The notes below the pieces were generated by a model. The model was not told the origin of the DNA and made no database searches. It saw only the letters and a program-made list of their open reading frames with translations. A stretch of 64,000 bases of DNA from Cyclobacteriaceae bacterium (lineage in GTDB: Bacteria > Bacteroidota > Bacteroidia > Cytophagales > Cyclobacteriaceae): positions 21,394-85,393 of the forward strand of contig JAGQYI010000019.1 of NCBI GenBank assembly GCA_020436165.1. The letters run 5' to 3'. The position numbers and the translations under genes are program-made. Positions 37,406-45,783 of this stretch are shown piece after piece. How positions within the stretch are numbered: position 1 is the stretch's first letter; each line of letters begins with the position of its first letter.

Positions 37406-38518
37406 TTATACATATTTGGACACATCCGTATAAGGCATGTCAAAAGCTTCGGCAACAGCTTCATATACAACATCTCCTTTCACAACATTCAATCCCAGCT
37501 TCAGCTCTTCATTTTCCTTACATGCCTGTTCCCATCCTTTATTGGCTAATTGAATAGCGTAGGGCAGAGTAGCATTGGTAAGAGCAAGGGTTGAAGTATA
37601 AGGCACAGCACCTGGCATATTAGCTACACAATAGTGTATTACTTCATCTATCACAAAGGTAGGATCCTGGTGCGTAGTGGGCGTACAAGTTTCAATACAG
37701 CCACCCTGGTCAACGGCCACATCCACTAAAACGGTACCTGGTTTCATTTCCTTAAGCATATCCCTGGTAATAAGCTTGGGTGCTTTGGCACCTGGTATCA
37801 ACACTGCACCAACAATTAAATCAACCTCTTTGATCATCTCACGGATATTGTATTCGTTCGACATCATAGTGTGTACGTTTTGAGGCATTACATCATCAAG
37901 GTATCTTAATCGGTTCAGGTTTAAATCCATAATGGTTACATCCGCGCCAAGGCCTGCAGCCATCTTAGCAGCTTCTGTCCCAACTACACCTCCTCCAATA
38001 ATCAACACCTTAGCGGGTTTAACACCAGCCACGCCACCAAGCAAAATACCACGTCCACCCATAGGCTTTTCAAGATATTTAGCACCTTCCTGGGTAGCCA
38101 TTCTGCCAGCTACTTCCGACATAGGAATAAGCAAAGGAAGAGTTCTTTGTTTGGTTTCAACCGTTTCGTAGGCAAGGCATACAGCGCCACTTTTAATCAT
38201 TGCTTCTGTTAAAGGTTGGTAGGAAGCGAAGTGGAAATAAGTAAAGAGAAGTTGGTTCTTTTTTATCAGTTTGTATTCTGGTTCAATTGGCTCCTTTACT
38301 TTCATTATCATTTCCGCTTTTTCATAGGTTGCTTCAATGGTAGGTAATATTTTGGCGCCAGCACCAGCATACTCGTCATCTGCAAATCCACTGCCTTCTC
38401 CGGCAGTTGATTGCACATATACTTCATGTCCGCGTTTTACAAGTTCCTTAGCGCCTGCGGGGGTTAAGGCAACACGGTTCTCATTATTCTTAATTTCTTT
38501 TGGAACTCCTATTATCAT
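37406..38518 (-). CDS. ald: Alanine dehydrogenase
   Basis: 370 residues. N-terminal IGVPKEIKNNENRVALTP with the pyruvate-binding region; the K and H of the active site lie in MIMKVKEP and YFHFAS; the NAD-binding motif GGGVVGTEAA is near 174-183. It interconverts alanine and pyruvate + ammonia with NAD. It lies divergent from the E1 fusion gene, both feeding carbon skeletons of amino acids into central metabolism. A -7 box is at 38541-38548. Confidence 0.95.
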   Translation of the reverse strand: MIIGVPKEIKNNENRVALTPAGAKELVKRGHEVYVQSTAGEGSGFADDEYAGAGAKILPTIEATYEKAEMIMKVKEPIEPEYKLIKKNQLLFTYFHFASYQPLTEAMIKSGAVCLAYETVETKQRTLPLLIPMSEVAGRMATQEGAKYLEKPMGGRGILLGGVAGVKPAKVLIIGGGVVGTEAAKMAAGLGADVTIMDLNLNRLRYLDDVMPQNVHTMMSNEYNIREMIKEVDLIVGAVLIPGAKAPKLITRDMLKEMKPGTVLVDVAVDQGGCIETCTPTTHQDPTFVIDEVIHYCVANMPGAVPYTSTLALTNATLPYAIQLANKGWEQACKENEELKLGLNVVKGDVVYEAVAEAFDMPYTDVSKYV

Positions 38519-38540
38519 TGTTTGAATGTTTAGTTGCAGA

Positions 38541-38548
38541 CAAATATA
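38541..38548 (-). promoter_or_regulatory. -7 box of ald
   Basis: Minus-strand TATATTTG matches TAnnTTTG, 22 bases before the ald ATG; no good TTG at -33. Confidence 0.5.
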
Positions 38549-38746
38549 CTAATGAGGCATATGAATAACTAGGGCTTTTGTCACACCAGAAAGCGCAAAA
38601 AAATAGAAATAAATTTTCTTTCCTATTAAGATTTTTTTGAGGCGCTAAATTGAGTGTTAAACTCTTATTGTCAGAAGTTTATTTGTTTTTTACCACCAAA
38701 AACAGAATAAAATTTATTTACAAATTTTGCGCTCTTTCCAATTTAT

Positions 38747-38776
38747 TTGAATCCATCTATTCATTGCTTAAATTTG
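38747..38776 (+). promoter_or_regulatory. Promoter of the 2-oxoacid dehydrogenase E1 gene
   Basis: TTG (38747-38749), 19 bases, TAAATTTG (38769-38776): full match. The leader would be about 50 bases. Confidence 0.75.
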
Positions 38777-38830
38777 TTTAGGCCCTTTTGGCACTAAACG
38801 CTGATTTACACAGCATTATCTGAGAAGAAT

Positions 38831-41236
38831 ATGACAGCTAAGAATACCGCGACAAAAGAACCAATCGTAGAAATATCCAGAATACTGCAAGATTATCACC
38901 TGGCTGTAGCCAGTCGTGAGGCGAGCCTTATGGGGCGTAAAGAGGTATTTATGGGGAAAGCTAAGTTTGGCATCTTTGGTGATGGTAAAGAGGTGCCCCA
39001 ATTAGCTTTGGCACATATCTTCAGGGAAGGTGATTTCAGGGCCGGCTATTATCGGGATCAGACGTTGATGTTTGCCATTGGCGAGCTTACCATTCAGCAA
39101 TATTTTGCTCAGCTGTACGCCCATACCAGTGTGGAAGATGATCCGGCTTCAGCAGGCAGGTTAATGAATGGGCACTTTGCCAACCGTATGCTGGATGATG
39201 AGGGTCATTTAAAAGACCTTACCAAATTAAAGAACAGCAGTGCAGATATTTCCAGCACAGCCGGGCAAATGCCTCGATTGGTTGGTCTCGGGTGGGCATC
39301 AAAACTTTTCAGGAATAACAAGGAACTGCATCAGTTCAAAGAGCTTTCTAATAAAGGAAACGAAATCGCATTCGGAACCATTGGAAATGCTTCTACATCA
39401 GAAGGCATGTTCTGGGAGGCGATGAATGCAATTGGAGTGTTGCAGGTGCCTGTGGTTATGTCTGTGTGGGACGATGGATATGGTATATCTGTTCCTGCCG
39501 AATTTCATACAACAAAGCAATCCATTTCTAAAGCGATGGCCGGATTCCAGCGTACAGCCAAGGAAAATGGATTTGAGATATTTACTGTTAAAGCCTGGGA
39601 TTACTCTGGTTTGATTGAAACCTATCGCGAGGCTGAAAAACTGGCTCGTGAAGAACACGTTCCCGTAATTGTACACGTTCAGGAAGTTACTCAACCACAA
39701 GGGCATTCTACATCAGGATCGCATGAACGCTACAAAAGCAAGGAGAGACTTCAGTGGGAAGAGAAACACGATTGTATCTTGAAGATGCGGGAATGGATCG
39801 TTGAAAATGAATACGCTACCGATGCTGAAATGGATTCGATTGAAATTGATGCCAAGGCATTTGCGAAGAAAGCTAAGAATAGGGCGTGGAACGCTTTTAT
39901 TGAGGTAGAAAAAGATGCCCAGGCAAATGTGGTTTCAATGATCGATGCCCTTTACAAGGCATATCCTGACAAAGCACTTGAAGCAATTAAGAACGAGCTT
40001 GCTTCGGCAATCAACCCGCTGAAATTAGACTCGGTTAGAGCTGTTAAGCGTTCTTTACGAACGGTTCGTGGTCAAAATATAGCTGAAAAGCAACCGCTGC
40101 TTACCTGGCTGAAGGATTTTGAAGCCAAAGCTGCAGAAGATTATGGTTCTCATTTATACAGTGAGTCAGATCAGTCGGCCTTAAGGATTGAGCCTGTACT
40201 AGCTGAATATAGCGATGACCAGAATGTGGTAGATGGAAGGCAAGTACTGCAAGCTTGTTTTGATGCAGCGCTGGAACGCGACCCAAGGGTAATGGCTTTT
40301 GGAGAGGATGTTGGTAAAATTGGAGATGTGAACCAGGCTTTTGCCGGTTTGCAGGATAAGTACGGGGCTATGCGTGTTGAAGACACCAGCATACGGGAGA
40401 CAACCATCGTAGGCCAGGGTATAGGCCTGGCATTAAGAGGTCTTCGGCCGATTGCTGAGATCCAATACCTCGATTATCTGGTATATGCAATGGCTACTCT
40501 AACCGATGACCTGGCAACTTTACAATACCGTACCAAAGGAGGACAGAAAGCTCCATTGATCGTTCGTACACGCGGACACCGACTGGAAGGGGTATGGCAT
40601 TCGGGATCACCTATGGGAATGCTTCTGCATAGCCTTAGAGGTGTTTATTTACTGGTTCCCAGAAATATGACCAAAGCGGCAGGTATGTACAACACCATGC
40701 TTGCCTCTGACGATACTGCGCTCATGATCGAAAGCCTGAACGGATATCGATTGAAAGAGAAGCTGCCTTCGAATATTGCTGAATACAGGGAGCCTTTGGG
40801 AGTTCCTGAGATATTGAAACAAGGAACAGATGTTACCATCGTAACTTATGGCTCTATGTGCCGGATTGTAATGGATGCTGCTCAGCAATTGGAAGAAGCA
40901 GGCGTTTCCTGCGAAGTGATTGATGCACAAACATTACTGCCTTTTGATATCCATCATAGTATTTTAGAGTCTGTTAAAAAGACAAACAGAATTGTGTTTG
41001 CAGATGAAGATGTGCCCGGAGGAGCCAGTGCCTTTATGCTGCAAAAGGTGCTGGAAGAACAAGGTGCTTACCGTTACCTTGATTCCAAACCAATTACCGT
41101 TACTTCGAAAGAACACAGGCCTGCTTATGGCTCAGATGGAGATTATTTCTCTAAACCAAACGCGGAGCAGATCATTGATGACGTGTACGCGTTGATGTCG
41201 GAAGTTGACCCTGAGAGATATCCTGATATTTACTAG
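38831..41236 (+). CDS. 2-oxoacid dehydrogenase E1, fused alpha and beta subunits
   Basis: 801 residues. Residues 1-~400 are the E1 alpha part; ~460-801 the E1 beta part (DGRQVLQACFDAALERDPRV, FGEDVG, RETTIVGQGIGLAL, and the C-terminal EDVPGGASAFM). The thiamine-diphosphate motif of the alpha part, normally GDG..NN, reads GNASTSEG...WDDGYGIS near 184-215. Such fusions are usual in Bacteroidota and are annotated as branched-chain 2-oxoisovalerate dehydrogenase; pyruvate is an alternative substrate. E2 and E3 genes are not in the window. Its stop overlaps that of the convergent regulator gene in a CTAG. Confidence 0.9.
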   Translation: MTAKNTATKEPIVEISRILQDYHLAVASREASLMGRKEVFMGKAKFGIFGDGKEVPQLALAHIFREGDFRAGYYRDQTLMFAIGELTIQQYFAQLYAHTSVEDDPASAGRLMNGHFANRMLDDEGHLKDLTKLKNSSADISSTAGQMPRLVGLGWASKLFRNNKELHQFKELSNKGNEIAFGTIGNASTSEGMFWEAMNAIGVLQVPVVMSVWDDGYGISVPAEFHTTKQSISKAMAGFQRTAKENGFEIFTVKAWDYSGLIETYREAEKLAREEHVPVIVHVQEVTQPQGHSTSGSHERYKSKERLQWEEKHDCILKMREWIVENEYATDAEMDSIEIDAKAFAKKAKNRAWNAFIEVEKDAQANVVSMIDALYKAYPDKALEAIKNELASAINPLKLDSVRAVKRSLRTVRGQNIAEKQPLLTWLKDFEAKAAEDYGSHLYSESDQSALRIEPVLAEYSDDQNVVDGRQVLQACFDAALERDPRVMAFGEDVGKIGDVNQAFAGLQDKYGAMRVEDTSIRETTIVGQGIGLALRGLRPIAEIQYLDYLVYAMATLTDDLATLQYRTKGGQKAPLIVRTRGHRLEGVWHSGSPMGMLLHSLRGVYLLVPRNMTKAAGMYNTMLASDDTALMIESLNGYRLKEKLPSNIAEYREPLGVPEILKQGTDVTIVTYGSMCRIVMDAAQQLEEAGVSCEVIDAQTLLPFDIHHSILESVKKTNRIVFADEDVPGGASAFMLQKVLEEQGAYRYLDSKPITVTSKEHRPAYGSDGDYFSKPNAEQIIDDVYALMSEVDPERYPDIY

Positions 41237-41520
41237 TTATCAATATACCCCTTTAAATTATTTACATAAGCCTCGAAGGCTTTAATGCCTACTGGCGTTA
41301 TTTTGCAGGTAGTAAGTGGCTTTTTGCCTTTAAACGACTTGGTTACTTCTATATAATTAGCCTGCGATAATTTATCAATCTGAACACTCAGGTTACCTGC
41401 AGTGGCACCTGTTTTTTCCTTTATAAAAACAAACTCTGCCGACTCCACGCTAAGTAGAATCGACATTACCGCTAGCCTGAGTTCAGAATGCAGTAGTGGG
41501 TCGAGTTTGTTAAATTGCAT
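41233..41520 (-). CDS. Winged-helix transcriptional regulator (HTH_34/ArsR-like)
   Basis: 95 residues. It resembles the small winged-helix family that begins with a DPLLHSELRLAVMSILL helix, has the recognition region TAGNLSVQIDKLSQANYI and a wing with KGKKPLTTCKITPVG. It acts as a DNA-binding dimer. It starts inside the end of the membrane protein gene (11-base overlap), the last of three overlapping genes; partner proteins of this kind often sense membrane signals, but this is inference. Confidence 0.85.
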   Translation of the reverse strand: MQFNKLDPLLHSELRLAVMSILLSVESAEFVFIKEKTGATAGNLSVQIDKLSQANYIEVTKSFKGKKPLTTCKITPVGIKAFEAYVNNLKGYIDN

Positions 41521-42091
41521 GCTTGCTGAGCTTGTTTTTAAGCATATAACCCGGGATAAGGTACCCGGTTACAATTGCCACTGCATTTATAATGAGGTTT
41601 AGTTCATTTTGCAAGCCAAATGCAACAAGGCTCCATGCCCAGAAGGCAATTCCACCCCATATCAATGGTTTGAATTTAATTACCTGACCCGAGAGAAATG
41701 TGGCAAATCCTGCAATTACAAGTACCAGGGGTGTTATTGACATAACATTTCTAAATGAAATAACAAGCACCAGAATCAAACTTATGATGAAGGCTACCCA
41801 TATCCATGCATAAATAGAATCGATAAAAGTTCTGACCTTCTCTTTTTTCCCTTCTCTGTAACCATAAACAAAAGAAAAGATGCCAAAAGGAATGGTGAGT
41901 AACCAAACGGAAGAAGAAATGTGGCCCAGCTCTGTATAACGAATCATTATAAATTGAGCTATGCTGATAATGCTTATAACCCAACCCCACAAAATAATGT
42001 GAAAGAAACTCTGATTCGCATTGCCTTTGGCCGCCTTAATCATTTCGGTAATAAGTTTCAATGAATCTTTTTCGGTTAGATTGCTTTCCAT
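41510..42091 (-). CDS. Membrane protein linked to a winged-helix regulator
   Basis: 193 residues with about five helices (near 28-47, 58-75, 92-112, 115-135, 150-178). The N-terminus LTEKDSLKLITEMIKAAKGN is a cytosolic amphipathic helix seen in similar proteins that pair with small winged-helix regulators. No named family that I can state. Overlaps the preceding gene by one base (TGATG) and the regulator by 11. Confidence 0.75.
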   Translation of the reverse strand: MESNLTEKDSLKLITEMIKAAKGNANQSFFHIILWGWVISIISIAQFIMIRYTELGHISSSVWLLTIPFGIFSFVYGYREGKKEKVRTFIDSIYAWIWVAFIISLILVLVISFRNVMSITPLVLVIAGFATFLSGQVIKFKPLIWGGIAFWAWSLVAFGLQNELNLIINAVAIVTGYLIPGYMLKNKLSKHAI

Positions 42092-42615
42092 CAGTTGTTT
42101 CTGGTTAAGTTCATTTCAAAAGTTTTATACCATTGGTTTCCATCGCGTGAATACTCGCCTGTCTCATGCCAATTGCTTTCATCAAAGGTAATAATGTATC
42201 GTATTTGTCCCTGGCCATTAGGGAATTCAAAGCCCCATTGGAACGTACCATCCTCCTTAAAGAAGCCTTTTGCTACAGTAGCCTTACCGTCCATTAGGTG
42301 AGATTCTATGACATATTCCTTTTTGTAAGGATCATACGAAAAGAAAGCCATTGCATTAAAAGCGAGGCTGTCATTTACATAACCTTTACCTTCTACAAGT
42401 AATAGAGTGCCATTAAGTATACTTTCTACGTTTTCTGTTTGCTTAATTTCATAACGATTGTTGGGCCCTTGCTGGTACCAACCTGTTCCTTCCCATTGAC
42501 CCACCAATGGGCTTAACTTCTCAATTTGCTGTTTTACAGACATAGACATGTCCTGGGCCTTTAGCTGAAATCCTAAAATTAGTATTACAGCAAGAATTTT
42601 AAATGTAAGTTTCAT
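42091..42615 (-). CDS. Secreted DUF1579-like beta-barrel protein
   Basis: 174 residues from ATG 42615 (an ATG 17 codons upstream is followed by a segment without signal character, while MKLTFKILAVILILGFQLKAQ is a clean signal peptide). The remainder has the lipocalin-like LVGQWEGTGW opening and repeated beta strands, as in DUF1579-like proteins. Function unknown. First gene of the overlapping three-gene cassette. Confidence 0.75.
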   Translation of the reverse strand: MKLTFKILAVILILGFQLKAQDMSMSVKQQIEKLSPLVGQWEGTGWYQQGPNNRYEIKQTENVESILNGTLLLVEGKGYVNDSLAFNAMAFFSYDPYKKEYVIESHLMDGKATVAKGFFKEDGTFQWGFEFPNGQGQIRYIITFDESNWHETGEYSRDGNQWYKTFEMNLTRNN

Positions 42616-42727
42616 TTTTATAAAGTAGTTTATATTATAAACCAAATATAACAACTTATAAATCATTTCTGCAAGTTCTACAGCTAAATCCCTTCAATTT
42701 GATGGCTAAACCAATAAAACAAAAAGT

Positions 42728-42735
42728 TATTTTTG
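42728..42735 (+). promoter_or_regulatory. -7 box of the TPR lipoprotein gene
   Basis: TATTTTTG matches TAnnTTTG, 18 bases before the ATG; the nearest TTTG is too far upstream (26 bases). Confidence 0.4.
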
Positions 42736-42753
42736 TACATAACTTGAATTTTT

Positions 42754-43764
42754 ATGAGGAATATAGTCATTCTAGCTGCTTTTATTTTTTTATTTTCTTG
42801 TTCAGGAAGGAAGGAGCACGAACGCCAAACTTTTTTAATAAAGGGCAATCAGGCATTTGCCAAGGGCCAATATGAGCAGGCTCTACGTTATTATAACGAA
42901 GCCATTGGAGCAGATTCTTCTTTTACGGTTGCCTATTACAACAAAGCGCTAACTCAGGTAAAATTAGAGAAACCGTACGATGCAATAGATACTTACAGCA
43001 GTCTTCTGGAGGTGGATCCCAATTATTCGATGGCTTACTATAATCGGGCAAACCTTTACCTGGATGTGAACCAATACTTTAGTGCATTAGAGGATCTTAA
43101 TCAGTTGGATAAGGTCTGGAAAGACTCAGCTTTGCTTTATTTTGGTAAAGGTTTGGCGTACACCAGGCTTAAGCGATACGATGACGCGATTGAGGAATTC
43201 AACCAATCTGTTGAATTAGGAGAAAGCAATGCACTGGCATTGATAAACCTTGGCAATATTTATTATTACCTGAATAAGTTTGATACGGCACAGTCCCTTT
43301 TGCAAAAAGGGCTTACACTAGATAGTACGCAAGCCAATGGATACAATACAATGGGACTGATTGACACAAAGAAGCAAGATTATGAATTGGCTAAGCACAA
43401 CTTTGATAAAGCACTTAGGCTTGAACCACGAAATGCATGGTTCTTAAATAACAAAGGGTTTGTTTATCTGCAACAGAACCAATTGGATTCAGCAGAATAC
43501 TTTATTAACGAAAGTATAAAGATAGATCCATACAATGGGTGGGCCTATCGAAACAAGGGATTGTGGGAAATAAAGAATGATAACCCGGCAAAGGCTCTGG
43601 AATTACTTAAGCGAGCTTATGAAATGGATGGCTCAATCGATAATATCCTGATAGACCTGGCTTCGACATATCATAAGATGGGGGAGAATGATAAAGCCTG
43701 TGATTTGCTCAGGAATGGGAAAAGTGAAGAAGTTGTTAATTTGAAAAAAGCTTATTGCCTATAA
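42754..43764 (+). CDS. TPR-repeat lipoprotein
   Basis: 336 residues. A lipoprotein signal (LAAFIFLFSC, Cys16) precedes about eight tetratricopeptide repeats (from ~26 to ~325; e.g. YEQALRYYNEAIGADSSF, YDDAIEEFNQSVELG). TPR arrays bind partner proteins; it probably sits on the inner face of the outer membrane or in the inner membrane. The stop overlaps that of kdsB by six bases. Confidence 0.88.
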   Translation: MRNIVILAAFIFLFSCSGRKEHERQTFLIKGNQAFAKGQYEQALRYYNEAIGADSSFTVAYYNKALTQVKLEKPYDAIDTYSSLLEVDPNYSMAYYNRANLYLDVNQYFSALEDLNQLDKVWKDSALLYFGKGLAYTRLKRYDDAIEEFNQSVELGESNALALINLGNIYYYLNKFDTAQSLLQKGLTLDSTQANGYNTMGLIDTKKQDYELAKHNFDKALRLEPRNAWFLNNKGFVYLQQNQLDSAEYFINESIKIDPYNGWAYRNKGLWEIKNDNPAKALELLKRAYEMDGSIDNILIDLASTYHKMGENDKACDLLRNGKSEEVVNLKKAYCL

Positions 43765-44505
43765 AAAGCTATCGATGTTGGAAAGCACTCTTTCCAAATC
43801 CTCTTTAGTATCTATACAAACACTTTCGTGTTCGGTAAAAGCAAGCTTAATTTTAAGCCCATTTTCCAGCCAGCGCAATTGTTCTAGCGATTCGGCCTTT
43901 TCCAGGTTTGAAACCGGAAGTTTAGAAACCTGTTCTAATATGTCCGCCCGGTAAGCGTAAATGCCAATGTGCTTATAGTAATTGCTGTGGTTTAGCCATT
44001 CCATTTCCCCTGCATTGCGTTCATAAGGTATGGGCTGGCGACTAAAATACAACGCTTCCATTTTAGAATTGAAAACTGTCTTTACCTCTCCATAGTTGAA
44101 CAATTCTGAGTTAGTTGTTATCTTCTTTATCAAAGTAGCCAACTCAACACTTCCATCTAAAAGTGCTGCCAACTCATCAATTTGAGCAGGGGAAATAAAA
44201 GGTTCATCTCCTTGGATATTCACTACATAGTCATACGCTTCATTTTGAAGCGTAAGTGCTTCAAAGCAGCGGTCGGTACCGCTTGCATGGTTGTCATTGG
44301 TGAGTACGGCCTCTCCTTCAAACGATTCCACATGTGCTTTTACCTCTTTGCTTTCGGTGGCAATGATTACTTTGCTTAAAAAGGTTGACTTCGATGCTTG
44401 CTCGTACACACGCTGTACCATTGACTTGCCTTTAATATCGACAAGCACTTTGCCAGGGAACCTCGTTGATTGGTAACGTGCAGGGATTATGCCTAGGATT
44501 TTCAT
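43759..44505 (-). CDS. kdsB: 3-deoxy-manno-octulosonate cytidylyltransferase
   Basis: 248 residues. Signature IIPARYQSTRFPGKVLVDI at the N-terminus (nucleotide-binding), ATDD-like region replaced by ATES, NIQGDEPFI (metal/CTP binding) near 94-102, and SRQPIPYERN. It makes CMP-Kdo for lipopolysaccharide core, showing a Gram-negative envelope. Confidence 0.96.
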   Translation of the reverse strand: MKILGIIPARYQSTRFPGKVLVDIKGKSMVQRVYEQASKSTFLSKVIIATESKEVKAHVESFEGEAVLTNDNHASGTDRCFEALTLQNEAYDYVVNIQGDEPFISPAQIDELAALLDGSVELATLIKKITTNSELFNYGEVKTVFNSKMEALYFSRQPIPYERNAGEMEWLNHSNYYKHIGIYAYRADILEQVSKLPVSNLEKAESLEQLRWLENGLKIKLAFTEHESVCIDTKEDLERVLSNIDSFL

Positions 44506-44546
44506 TAAATAAAGCCTCTTATTTGCAAAAGAGTATTAAATGACTC

Positions 44547-44735
44547 TTAAAAAATATGGAAATTAAAAACAGAGTAAAGTGCCAAAGCAGCTATAACCAT
44601 TGAACTTCCGGCCATTATCCATCCGATTTTTGTCCAGGTTTGATTAATAGCTATTTGTTCATCCATTTTATCTAATCGTTGCATTTCAATAGCAACTAAT
44701 TCTTCTAGGGTATGTAGTCTTTCACTTGGTTCCAT
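44547..44735 (-). CDS. Small single-helix membrane protein, unknown
   Basis: 62 residues: an N-terminal coiled-coil-like helix (LHTLEELVAIEMQRLDKMDEQ) and one C-terminal membrane helix (about 37-57). It lies between kdsB and an SDR gene on the same strand. Short and unrecognised, but the clean helix-anchor layout supports a real gene. Confidence 0.55.
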   Translation of the reverse strand: MEPSERLHTLEELVAIEMQRLDKMDEQIAINQTWTKIGWIMAGSSMVIAALALYSVFNFHIF

Positions 44736-44793
44736 AGATACAAATGTATTTAATTCTAAATATACTCAATTCAACTATGAAATAGAAAATACG

Positions 44794-45726
44794 TTAGCTG
44801 CGATAATCTGCCGCTACAATATTTTTAATGCCATCAAGATAGGAAGTAGGCTTAAAGTCAAACCTATTTTCAAATTTGCTGCTATTAAAAATATAATCGC
44901 GGTCGTAATGGTAGAGCATTTCTTTGAACTCCTTCATAATAGGATTAAACAGGCCCATTATGCTAACCAAAAATTTAGGGGCTAGTTGAACACCGGGTTT
45001 TACTCCGAGTTCTTTTGCGATTGCTTCTATCCATTGGTCTCCGGTCATTGGGTTATTGGCTGTAGGCAGGTGCCAAATCTGGTTGTAGGCATCTTCCGTA
45101 TTGCCCAGTAGGGCAGTGGCTTTTCCGGCATCCGGAGTATAGGTATAAGCGTGCTTGAATTTGGTGGAAATTAACCATTGCGCTTTTTTCCCTTTGGCTA
45201 GATTATTAAAAACTGTTTCGGTAAGCACACTGTTGTTTTTGATGGATGGACCATAAAAATCTGCCGAACGAGCAATAAGTGCTGTTAATCTGCCGGCTTC
45301 CACCTCGTCCATTATCATTTGAGCGATATGCTTTCTCACTTCCCCTTTCTTGCTGGTGGGGCCAATAGGAGTTTCTTCTGTCATATTACCCAGGTACTCT
45401 GGATTGTACATGTAGATGTTATCAAAGAATACCAATTTTGCATTATGTGCCTGGCAAGCTTTAATTACATTCTCAACAAAAGGAGGCCAGGTTTCGCCCC
45501 ATACTTTTGCGCTGTATGGAAACCCCACAGTAACATAAACTATTTCTGAGCCTTCAACCGCTTTATATATTTCATCCGACTTTGTAAGATCTGCCGGAAA
45601 AAGCTGATCTGTTTCATTAATCTTTTGTGGGTTTCTACCAACTAAACGAATATCTTTTGTATACGTTGGAAGTGCTTTTGCCAGTTCAATACCTATGGCA
45701 CCTCCGGCTCCTAAAATAGTTTGCAT
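44794..45726 (-). CDS. Atypical SDR/NAD-dependent epimerase-like protein
   Basis: 310 residues. NAD(P)-binding GAGGAIG at 6-12 begins directly at the N-terminus; RLVGRNPQ sets cofactor preference toward NADP. The usual YxxxK is not obvious: the region TSKKGEVRKH stands in its place, as in atypical SDR members. Substrate unknown. Confidence 0.82.
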   Translation of the reverse strand: MQTILGAGGAIGIELAKALPTYTKDIRLVGRNPQKINETDQLFPADLTKSDEIYKAVEGSEIVYVTVGFPYSAKVWGETWPPFVENVIKACQAHNAKLVFFDNIYMYNPEYLGNMTEETPIGPTSKKGEVRKHIAQMIMDEVEAGRLTALIARSADFYGPSIKNNSVLTETVFNNLAKGKKAQWLISTKFKHAYTYTPDAGKATALLGNTEDAYNQIWHLPTANNPMTGDQWIEAIAKELGVKPGVQLAPKFLVSIMGLFNPIMKEFKEMLYHYDRDYIFNSSKFENRFDFKPTSYLDGIKNIVAADYRS

Positions 45727-45783
45727 AATTGAGTTTTAGTTAATTGACGGTTAATATGAAGTAATTATTGTATGAGGAAGAAG

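Larger units (their letters stand above)
38519..38830. other. 312-base gene-free region between divergent ald and E1 genes
   Basis: No gene seen. It holds the ald -7 box (38541-38548), the E1 promoter (38747-38776) and an inverted repeat of AGCGCAAAA (38592-38600) and TTTTGCGCT (38725-38733). A further GCGCT is at 38642-38646. It is rich in A/T tracts and long for this compact genome, so regulatory content is likely. Confidence 0.5.
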
